From the NCBI GenBank assembly GCA_964528605.1, contig CAZGSV010000055.1, positions 1-21,545 on the forward strand: a stretch of DNA of 21,545 nucleotides. Direction: 5' to 3'. The notes below the pieces were generated by a model. That model was not told where the DNA came from and did no database searches. It saw only the letters and a program-made list of their open reading frames with translations. This DNA comes from CAZGSV01 sp964528605 (GTDB lineage Bacteria > Armatimonadota > Zipacnadia > CAZGSV01). Positions 8,180-16,600 of the stretch are shown one piece after another (the stretch's first letter is position 1; the number at the start of each line of letters is the position of its first letter). A program made the translations under genes and the position numbers.

Positions 8180-8205
8180 ACAATACGTGAAGGTTCGGGT
8201 ATATT
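8177..8205 (+). promoter_or_regulatory. Sigma70-type promoter of the suf operon
   Basis: Consensus TTGACA (8177-8182), 17-nt spacer, TATATT (8200-8205). It is the strongest promoter match I found in the window. Transcription would start near 8212, leaving a leader of about 105 nt before the GTG at 8318. A small GCCCG-CGGA-CGGGC hairpin lies at 8271-8284 in that leader. Confidence 0.7.
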
Positions 8206-8317
8206 AGGGTTGATAAGAAGAAGGTACGGACGAAGGCCGGATGCTTCCAGGCGGTCAACTGGCGCTCCTGGCCCGCGGACGGGCTAGACGAAGACAGAAG
8301 CGGTGGAGGCAAAGGCG

Positions 8318-9265
8318 GTGTCGGAGACAACGACCGAAGGTGCGCGGGACAGGCCCCAGCCAAGCGAGGAACTGGGCGACGGGCTCGAGTTGAACCACGT
8401 CTGGGTCGAGGTTGACGGTAAGGAGGTTGTACGGGGGGCGACCCTCCGACTCGAAAGAGGCCAGGTGCACGCCTTGCTGGGGCCGAACGGCATCGGGGGG
8501 CTTTGGGGGCGGCGGGAGTTGCTGGAGGCGATGCCGCCGTACATGGGTGGGGGCGAGATGATTCGGAAGGTAACGGAGGAGCGCTCGACCCATGCCGAGC
8601 TGCCGTACAAGTTCGAGGCGGGCACGCCGGCGATCGGTGAGGCGGTGGCGTTGGGCGCGGCGGTTGACTACTTGACTGCGGTGGGAATGGAGCGGGTCTG
8701 GGAGCACACGCGCTGGCTGAGCCGGTATGCGGTGAGCCGCTTGGGGGAGATTTCGGGAGTTACGGTCTACGGCGACGCGCCGGAGCGTGGAGGGGCGGTT
8801 GCTTTCAACGTGGAGGACATTCATCCGCACGATCTGGCCACGCTTCTGGACCAGGAAGGCATTGCGGTGCGGGCCGGTCATCACTGCGCGCAGCCGCTGA
8901 TGCGGCGTCTGGGAGTGGTTGCGACGGCGCGCGCGAGCGTCTACCTGTACAATGTCCGGGCGGAGATAGAGGCGCTGGCGCAGGGGTTGGAGGATACGCG
9001 GAGGTTTTTCGCCGGTGTCGCTTGGGGATCTCTATCAGGAAGTGATCATGGACCACTACCGGCGGCCGCGGAACTTCGGGCGCCTGGAGGGGGTGGGGCA
9101 GGCGGTCGAGCACGAGAATCCGGCGTGCGGGGACCAGTTGGAGTTGTTCGTGCGGATGGAGGACGGGCGGATCGGAGACATCCGATTTGTCGGTCGCGGC
9201 TGCGCGATAAGCGTGGCCTCAGCGTCGCTGATGACGGAGGCAGTGAAAGGGAAGAGCGTCAGTGA
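8318..9265 (+). pseudogene. In-frame sufC'-'sufS remnant: SufC N-terminus fused to SufS C-terminal half
   Basis: The 315-residue frame joins pieces of two Fe-S assembly proteins. Residues about 22-58 (LELNHVWVEVDGKEVVRGATL... VHALLGPNG) match the start of SufC, the SUF ATPase, and end inside Walker A before its Lys-Ser/Thr. From residue about 55 or 59 onward (GIGGLWGRRELLEAMPPYMGGG, AGTPAIGEA, RAGHHCAQPLMRRLG) it is the C-terminal part of a SufS cysteine desulfurase, with catalytic Cys190. Missing are the rest of SufC, SufB, SufD and the SufS N-terminal half with the PLP lysine, so neither enzyme can work. SufS homology ends near FFAG (230-233), but the frame continues about 80 codons into sufU, hinting at a frameshift or lost stop. 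The start is GTG 8318, 8 nt after GGAGG (8305-8309), preferred over GTG 8303. It is either a genuine deletion or an assembly error. Confidence 0.85.
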
Positions 9266-9470
9266 GGCTGAGGAGGCGGCGGAGGGATTCCTGTGTATGC
9301 TGCGCGGGAACAGGCCAGCGGAGGGGCTGGGGGATCTGGCGGCGCTGAGCGGGGTGCGGCAGTTTCCCCTGCGGGTGAAGTGCGCGGCGCTGGCTTGGCA
9401 TGCGCTGCGGGAAGCGCTGGGGGGGTACACGGCAGACGGGGGAGAGGGCGCAACCGGGCCGGGGGCTTGA
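9015..9470 (+). CDS. sufU: SufU Fe-S assembly protein / zinc-dependent sulfurtransferase
   Basis: Partner of SufS that accepts persulfide sulfur, or acts as a scaffold, in the SUF pathway. The 151-residue protein is complete, with the usual metal ligands Cys38 and Asp40 (NPACGD), Cys63 (GRGCAIS) and Cys123 (VKCAAL). It starts LGDLYQEVIMDHYRRPRNFG as the family does. The insertion between GRGCAIS and the last Cys separates SufU from IscU. GTG 9015 follows GGAGG (9000-9004) with a 10-nt spacer and lies within the SufS reading frame, so its translation is probably coupled to sufS. It looks under normal selection, although its upstream partners are missing or broken in this sequence. Confidence 0.92.
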   Translation: MSLGDLYQEVIMDHYRRPRNFGRLEGVGQAVEHENPACGDQLELFVRMEDGRIGDIRFVGRGCAISVASASLMTEAVKGKSVSEAEEAAEGFLCMLRGNRPAEGLGDLAALSGVRQFPLRVKCAALAWHALREALGGYTADGGEGATGPGA

Positions 9471-9502
9471 GTGAGGCTGAACGCGTGAGTCACAGGGGGG
9501 TT

Positions 9503-9527
9503 CATCAAGCCTAAAGGCTTGAGTTAC
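9503..9527 (+). repeat. Dispersed palindromic repeat, copy A
   Basis: A perfect 8-bp stem TCAAGCCT / AGGCTTGA (9505-9522) with an AA loop, followed by GTTAC. Related copies lie at 16813, 16958 and 16998, all in this orientation. GAGTCACAGGGGGG just upstream (9487-9500) resembles the trailing part of another copy. It follows sufU by 32 bp; with no T-run it is more likely an extragenic repeat than a classic terminator. Confidence 0.7.
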
Positions 9528-9716
9528 GGGAGGGGGCGGCGGAGTTGGCCGGTCGTGAGCCCCTGGTTGGCATCGCGAGGGAACTGGCCGGTTTTTCGGT
9601 GAAGGCCTGAACTTCGCCGGTTTGTATGGCATACTGTAAGGTGGAGCGAGGAGCGGGACAGACTTCGCTACCTATCCCGCATGGCCTGAGGGCCGGTTCG
9701 AAAGGATGAGGAGTGG

Positions 9717-10793
9717 ATGAGTAGGCGTGTGGCAGGTTTGTTGGTACTCGTGTCCGTGTTTGGTGTCATCGCGTTGGCTGGTTGTGGTGGGGGCGGCGGG
9801 GAGAAAGGAACCGTCGCGGGTTACGTCTATGCTCCGAACGGCACCGACCCGGCGCCGGGCGTGCTGGTGTTCATCGTCACGAAGGCTGAGCCCCCGGAGT
9901 TGAGTGACTACACGGACCCGGACGGCTACTTCGAGATTGGCGACGTTCCCGCGGGGGCGCAGGACTTGCAGGTTGGCGAGGGGGCTCTGGCGGTGACCGT
10001 TGAGATTGACGTGGTCGCTGGCGAGACCAATGTGGTGGCGCCGCAGGACGACCCGATCAAGATCGGTGAGGGCGTGGAGGTCAAGATGGCGGTGGCGACG
10101 GGCTCGTTCGACACCATCGAGGAGGTCCTGACGCGGTTGGGGTTCGCGACGCTGACGACGCCGGACGATGCCGGAACAGGCTATGTCCTTTACTCGGACA
10201 TCTCCACGGTGTTGTCAAGCCAAGCGCTGTTGGACAAGTACCAGGTGATCTTCTTGAACTGTGGCACGGAAGAGGGCGCGATCTACGACGGGCCTCAGAT
10301 GGAGCGCCTCCGCACCTGGGTAGCCGGGGGCGCGTCGCTCTATGCCTCGGACTGGGCTTATGATTTCCTCGAGGTGGGCTGGCCCAACGCGATCGAGTTC
10401 TACGGTGACGACGCGGTGCCGGGCGCGGCGCATGTGGGCGACGCCGGGACAGCGAACGCGGAGGTGCTCGACCCGGGACTGCAGGCGGCGCTGGGTAAGA
10501 ACACGGCGACGATCGAGTTCAACCTCGGTATATGGGCAGTGGCCGAGTCCGCGGGGAGCGGCACAGATGTGCTGATGACCGCTGACGAGGTATTCGTGTC
10601 AGGATTGGCGAGCGCGGGCCTGAGCGACCGGAGGGCACGCGCAGCCGGCCGGCAGACTTCCATAACAGACAATCCGATCCTGCTCCGCTTCCATCCCGCA
10701 CAGGGTACGGTTATCTATACGGCGTTCCACAACGAGGCGCAGGTGAGCGCGGACATGGACGCGATTCTGGAGACTCTGGCGTTCGGGATGTAG
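9717..10793 (+). CDS. Predicted lipoprotein with carboxypeptidase-regulatory-like and ThuA/GATase-like domains
   Basis: Not recognised as a named family. The 358-residue protein starts with a type II signal peptide: MSRR, a hydrophobic stretch (6-20) and lipobox LAGC with Cys23, then a polyglycine linker. Residues about 30-115 (GTVAGYVYAPNG..., DYTDPDGYFEIGDVPAG) look like a CarboxypepD_reg-type beta-sandwich. Residues about 123-240 (FDTIEEVLTRLGF, DKYQVIFLNCGTEE, LRTWVAGGASLYASDWAYDF) resemble a ThuA or class I amidotransferase-like Rossmann fold, without a clear catalytic triad. The C-terminus ends with a VIYTAFHNEAQ-type strand also seen in such proteins. AAGGA and GAGGAG precede the ATG. 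It should be anchored on the periplasmic or outer face of a membrane. Domain calls come from pattern memory and need a profile search. Confidence 0.8.
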   Translation: MSRRVAGLLVLVSVFGVIALAGCGGGGGEKGTVAGYVYAPNGTDPAPGVLVFIVTKAEPPELSDYTDPDGYFEIGDVPAGAQDLQVGEGALAVTVEIDVVAGETNVVAPQDDPIKIGEGVEVKMAVATGSFDTIEEVLTRLGFATLTTPDDAGTGYVLYSDISTVLSSQALLDKYQVIFLNCGTEEGAIYDGPQMERLRTWVAGGASLYASDWAYDFLEVGWPNAIEFYGDDAVPGAAHVGDAGTANAEVLDPGLQAALGKNTATIEFNLGIWAVAESAGSGTDVLMTADEVFVSGLASAGLSDRRARAAGRQTSITDNPILLRFHPAQGTVIYTAFHNEAQVSADMDAILETLAFGM

Positions 10794-10806
10794 GACGCAG
10801 GGCCGA

Positions 10807-10841
10807 GTAGACAGTAGAGAGCAGTCAGGAGTCAGGGAAGG
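10807..10841. repeat. Degenerate heptamer array 1
   Basis: Five consecutive 7-nt units: gtagaca, gtagaga, gcagtca, ggagtca, gggaagg. Similar arrays occur at 12487 and 16743. It begins 13 bp after the lipoprotein stop. Confidence 0.65.
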
Positions 10842-10870
10842 GGCTGGGCTCGAGATGAGGCCAGCCCCTT
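10838..10870 (+). terminator. Terminator-like hairpin after the lipoprotein gene
   Basis: Perfect 10-bp stem AAGGGGCTGG / CCAGCCCCTT with a 13-nt loop, 44 bp after the stop. There is no T-run beyond the final TT, so it could be a factor-assisted terminator or a 3' stabilising hairpin. Confidence 0.5.
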
Positions 10871-10898
10871 GCTGTGTACGGAGGCGGAGGTCCTGGGG

Positions 10899-11002
10899 CC
10901 GCACGTGCGGATGTCGCCCCGCCGGTGGCGGGCGTCCGACAATCCGACGCCTGGCGGCGTCGCGCGCGGAGGCAAGCCTCCGCCCCTACGGGTAAAGGGC
11001 GG
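10899..11002. repeat. Cluster of hairpins, including double-hairpin element copy 1
   Basis: The convergent gap contains, in order: a 12-bp perfect palindrome CCGCACGTGCGG (10899-10910); CCCGCC-GGT-GGCGGG (10918-10932); CGACGCC-TGGC-GGCGTCG (10945-10962); GCGGAGGC-AA-GCCTCCGC (10966-10983) followed by CCCTAC; and an alternative pairing CCGCCC / GGGCGG (10980-11002). The third and fourth hairpins plus CCCTAC form an element that recurs at 16846-16889. Confidence 0.6.
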
Positions 11003-11016
11003 GGTCTGGAGGAGGC

Positions 11017-12438
<1,422 letters not shown>

Positions 12439-12443
12439 AGGCG

Positions 12444-12450
12444 TCACCTC
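12444..12450 (-). promoter_or_regulatory. Ribosome binding site for the malic enzyme
   Basis: GAGGTGA on the minus strand, 5 nt before ATG 12438. It rules in this start over in-frame ATGs at 12459 and 12540. Confidence 0.75.
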
Positions 12451-12486
12451 GGAGCACATGGTCTGTGGGAGGATAGCATATTGGGG

Positions 12487-12571
12487 GTAGGCGGTAGACG
12501 GCATACGGTAGACGCGGGGAGAGGGCAGAGTAGACAGCATCTAGTAGACGGTAGACAGGGGGAGGGGCGAG
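12487..12571. repeat. Degenerate heptamer array 2
   Basis: Seven-nt units such as gtaggcg, gtagacg, gcatacg, gtagacg, cggggag, agggcag. After one extra base at 12529 come gtagaca, gcatcta, gtagacg, gtagaca and G-rich units. It fills most of the gap between the divergent malic enzyme and isomerase genes. No clear promoter can be picked out inside it. Confidence 0.7.
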
Positions 12572-12622
12572 GGCGACGCGGGGAGGGAAATGTGCTAGTC
12601 TGTGCCGAACTCTGATGCTAGC

Positions 12623-12629
12623 GAGGAGG
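12623..12629 (+). promoter_or_regulatory. Ribosome binding site fixing a TTG start
   Basis: GAGGAGG sits 7 nt before TTG 12637, and the next in-frame starts would cut into the first beta strand of the TIM barrel. Confidence 0.75.
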
Positions 12630-12636
12630 CACTGAC

Positions 12637-13521
12637 TTGTACCTTTCCGTACGCGATGGCCTGGTTACTCATGCGGGATTCCCCACGGTGAACGCTGGTC
12701 TGAAGGCTCTAGGTGTGAAGGCGGTGGAGGTGGGGTTGGATCGGGATATGTCCGTGATGTCGCCTGCGAGTGGCGAGCGGATAGTCATGGCGAAGGAGGC
12801 CGGCGTCAACCGGCTGCGCGACGAACTGGCGCAGGTGGGAGCGAAAGGGAGCGCGTTTCTGCTGCCCACGGACTTCAACCGTGGCGATGGAGAGGCGGAG
12901 ATCGAGTGGCACGTAGGGGCGCTGCGGGCGGCGGAGGCGTTGGGGATGAAGGCGATACGCATTGACGCGCACATGACGGGTCAGGACAGGTTGCCGCTGG
13001 ACGAGCGGGTGGGGATCTTCGCGGCCGCGGTGAAGGAGGTCATCAAGCGGACGGCGGACTGCCCGGCGGCGATGGGGATTGAGAACCACGGCATGCAGGG
13101 GAACGACCCCAACTTCCTGCGGCGGTTGTTCGACGCGGTGGGGTCGGAGCGGCTGGGGCTGACCTTGGACAGCGGGAACTTCTACTGGGCGGGGCATCCC
13201 CTGGACCGCGTTTACGAGATCATGGAGGAACTGGCGGGGCGGGCGAAGCACACGCACCTGAAGAACATCCGCTACCCGGCGGAGATGCGCAATCAGCAGA
13301 GGCCGCTGGGTTATGAGTATGGGAAGTACGTGGCGCCGATGTACGAGGGCGACATAGATCACGCGCGGGTGTTCAAGATTCTGGCGGCGGCCGGGTACGA
13401 CGGCGACTTGTGCTTGGAGGACGAATCGCTCGGGCACTACCAGGGCGAGGAGCGGCTGGAGGTCGTGCGCAAGGACATCGAGCATATGGCCGAGTGCTTG
13501 GCCGCGGCGCAGGGCAAGTAG
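12637..13521 (+). CDS. Sugar phosphate isomerase/epimerase-like TIM barrel (AP endonuclease 2 superfamily)
   Basis: Predicted metal-dependent sugar isomerase or epimerase (PF01261 fold), 294 residues. Likely metal ligands lie at the ends of barrel strands: Glu149 in GIENHG, Asp178 in LTLDSGNF, His207 in HTHLKN and Glu261 in CLEDES. IRIDAH (107-112) marks the middle strand. No signal peptide, so cytoplasmic. The TTG start is supported by GAGGAGG with a 7-nt spacer. The gene lies upstream of a secreted glycoside hydrolase and an Idh/MocA oxidoreductase on the same strand. Such isomerases and oxidoreductases often act together in catabolism of unusual sugars or inositol, but the gaps of 163 and 351 bp argue against one tight operon. 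The substrate cannot be predicted. Confidence 0.87.
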   Translation: MYLSVRDGLVTHAGFPTVNAGLKALGVKAVEVGLDRDMSVMSPASGERIVMAKEAGVNRLRDELAQVGAKGSAFLLPTDFNRGDGEAEIEWHVGALRAAEALGMKAIRIDAHMTGQDRLPLDERVGIFAAAVKEVIKRTADCPAAMGIENHGMQGNDPNFLRRLFDAVGSERLGLTLDSGNFYWAGHPLDRVYEIMEELAGRAKHTHLKNIRYPAEMRNQQRPLGYEYGKYVAPMYEGDIDHARVFKILAAAGYDGDLCLEDESLGHYQGEERLEVVRKDIEHMAECLAAAQGK

Positions 13522-13552
13522 CGACGAGGCGATCGGCTGGTTGAGGTTGGAC

Positions 13553-13608
13553 GCCGGGCTCCGCAGGTCGCGCCGGTTAGCTCCGGGGCAGCCTGCGGAG
13601 TCCCCGGC
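13553..13608. repeat. Long imperfect hairpin after the isomerase gene
   Basis: GCCGGGCTCCGCAGG (13553-13567) pairs with CCTGCGGAG-tc-CCCGGC (13592-13608): 15 bp with a 2-nt bulge and a 24-nt loop holding a further CCGG/CCGG pair. It starts 31 bp after the stop. It could act as a terminator or mRNA 3' barrier, or be a decayed mobile repeat; no T-run follows. Confidence 0.55.
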
Positions 13609-13684
13609 GGAGGGGGGCTGGCGCCGGAGGCGGGTATAGGCTTGGGCGTTTGCTGGGCCTTGGCTTTGACACGGAGGGAGCGAA

Positions 13685-16600
13685 GTGAGGCACGATTCTG
13701 CTGGTTGGTCACGGCTGCGTTGGGATTCCGCGGGATGGTCTAAGGCACTGGTTGCGGTGATTGCGGGGCTGGGGCTTGCGCTTTCGGCTGGTGGCGCGAG
13801 CGCGGGGCGGGTGCTGCTGGATCCTGCGGTTGAGGGGGAGGTTGCGTACCGGTTTGCGGCAGGGGAACTGGCGAGAGTTGGCGGGCTGGAGGTTGCGTTC
13901 GGGGCGGAGGGCGAGGAGGGGGACGTTGTGGTGGGGGGCGTGAGCCCGGCGTGTCGGGCGTTAGTGAGCGCGGGTCGGCTTGCGCTGCCGGAGCAGATCA
14001 AGCCAGAGGGGTTTGCCATAAGGCAACTGGGGGGGCGCACCGTGGTCGCGGGGGCGGAGGCGCGGGGCGACCTGTATGGAATGTTGTGGCTGGCGGAGAG
14101 GACGCAGTTGGACCCCAGGGCGCTGCGGACGCTGGAGTGCGTGCGTGCGCCGGACCTGGCGATTCGGGAGTTCAATGACGGGGATGGGAACCTGTGGCCG
14201 CCCGGGCGCGGGATGGAGGGCTGGTTTCAGGAATGCCTGAAGCGCGGGGTCAACACGCACGGCGTGGGGTGGATGCTGGAGGCGGTGAGGCAGGCCGCGC
14301 TGCAGCCGATGACGCCGGGGGGGCGTGTGCCTGACGGGATCGAGAATGCGCGCAAGCCCTTTGACGAGGAACTTAGACTGGCCCAGGCGTATCACATGAA
14401 CGTGTTTGCTGTGACCAGCGGGTTCATCAGCATGCCGGTGGACGACTTGATTGCGCGCTATGGGGACGAGGTGAGCGAGAGCGCGGGGCAGTTGTGCCCG
14501 CTGAAGCCTAAGGTTTGGGAGTTGTACCGGAGTCAGTTGCGGGCGATGCTGCGGGTGTTCCCAGAGATAGACTTCGTGCGCAGCACGCTGTCGGACATGC
14601 CGGCGGATTACCGCGTCTATGATTGCCGGGGGCCGGCCTGCGCGAACCTGGCGGATGAGGACGCGCTGCGGATGTGCTTGCAGGCGACCTGGGACGTCGT
14701 GGTGGGGGAGTTCGGGAAGACGTACATTGTGAGCACGTGGGGGAATCCGCCGGAGGAGTATGCGCTGAACATGCCTCCGACGTATCGGTGGATCATGGAT
14801 CGGCTGCCCGACCGGGGGATCTTGGTGTTGATGAACTCGGTGCAGCACGACTTCTACCTGATGTCGCCGCTGAATCCGGTGATGGGCGTGGGCAATCGTC
14901 CGCAGGGCGTCAAGTTTCAGGTGACGCGGGAGTATGAGGGGCAGGGGTTTGTGCCGGTGTACGTGGGAGGGCACATACGCGACCATCTGGGGCGTTTGCG
15001 GGAGACGGGACTGGCGAGTGCCGTGGAGGGGCGACTCTGGGCAGGCGAGGGGTTGTGGACGAGAGACGTGCTGTGGACGCGGGCGAACATGTACGCGCTG
15101 TTCCGGGCGGCGTGGGAGCCGGAGGGGGACCCCTGGGAATGGGCGCGAGACTGGGCGGCGCTGAGTTTCGGGCCTGAGGGCGCGGAGGAACTGGCGGACG
15201 CGCTCTGTCTGACGGAGGAACTGGCGCGCCGGACATTCTGGGTGCACGGCTACCCGGGGACGAAGAGGGGGGCGTATGCGATCACGCACCGCAACTGCTT
15301 CACGGATGGGGCGGACTACTTCCGCTGGGCGCCGATGCCGCACTTGGGGGCGTATCGAGAGGCGGGAATGAGGGGGAAGTTGCGCGAGGCGCTGGCGGTC
15401 GCAGACGAGGCGTTGGTCCTGCGGGACAAGATGATGGAATGCTGGCACAAGGCGCGGGCGCGGATGGCGGAGGGGCCGATGCGGGAGGCGATTGACCGGG
15501 ACTTCGAGCACTTCTCGGCGCTGGCCGAGGTACTGAACCCTTACGAGTCAGCGATGCTGCTCTGGTGCCACACGCAGGACGAGGGCATCACCACTGAGGA
15601 GCGCTGCTGGGCGGCGCGGGAGGCGGCGGAGCATGCGCGCAGGACAGCGGAGGCCTACAAGCGGTATCGCGCGCGGTTCGACCGTTACCGCGACTCCGGG
15701 ATGAAGGCGATGCTGGGTATCTACTTGCGGGATTGCGCGGCGCTGTCGGCGGCGCCGGAGGTGGTAGGGCTGGAGCCCGGGCGCACGGGCATCGTCAAGG
15801 TTCGCGCGTTCAACAACGCGATGCCGGAGGGGCTGTCGGCCAAGGTGGGATTGCGGCTGCCGCCGGGCTGGAGCGGAGGAAACGAGCAGCAGGTGAGTGT
15901 CGCCTATGGAGAGAGGAGCGAGGTGGCGTTCGAGGTGACTCCGCCTGCCCGTGCGGCTCAGGGGGACGCGGAGATTGTGGCCTGGCTGGCGCCTTCGGGC
16001 GGTGAAATCGAGGAGGCCGCGATTCGGGCCAAGGTGATCGAGCTGTCGGGCGACATCGCGGCGGAGGGAGAAACGCGCGGGCCGACCACCATCTGCCCGC
16101 GGGCGGAGCGAGCGCCGACGATTGACGGGAAGATGACAGAGGGCGAGTGGCGGGAGGCGGCGCCGGCGTGGGTGTGCTACCCGCTGGTGCAGGACAACTC
16201 GAGGGGCGACAACGTGCATAGGGTTGAGGCGCGGTGGATGTGGGACGAGCGATGGTTCTATGTGGCGTTCGAGGTGGCGGACGAGCAGTTGCAGCCGGTA
16301 ACGCGGGGGTCGGTGTCGCGGGGTGACGGTGAGGGTGTCGCGCTCGATCTCAACGGCGACCGGCGGGACGACTTTGAGGTGCGGTTTGTGCAAGTGCCGG
16401 AGGGGGTCATCGTTTGGCCGCTGACGATGGAAGGAACGCTGACGTCGAGCGGGATTGCGGCGCGGGCGGAGGTGGAGCCGTTGGGGCGCGGGATCGAGGT
16501 CGCGGTGGGCGAGCGGCCGGATGGGCCAGGGCGTATGGTAGAGGCAGCGATTCCGTGGTCGCTGCTGGGAGGGTTCAGGCCGGAGGTGGGGCTGGTGGTG

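Noticed and set aside
8318..9265. A novel natural SufC-SufS bifunctional enzyme
   Set aside because: The Walker A lysine, all later ATPase motifs and the PLP lysine are missing, so neither activity could be retained.
9576..9598. Possible terminator around CTGGCCGGTTTTTC
   Set aside because: The T-run is there but the preceding palindrome is too short to leave a stable stem with a loop.
9608..9635. Weak promoter-like pair TGAACT / CATACT with a GTATG-G-CATAC dyad upstream of the lipoprotein gene
   Set aside because: Both boxes are poor matches and the dyad arms are only 5 bp, so it is not supported enough to list as a feature.
13961..15511. Long open frame of 516 codons on the minus strand
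   Set aside because: It is the antisense of the secreted hydrolase; His/Arg/Pro-rich composition with no motif. GC-rich codon bias leaves such frames open.
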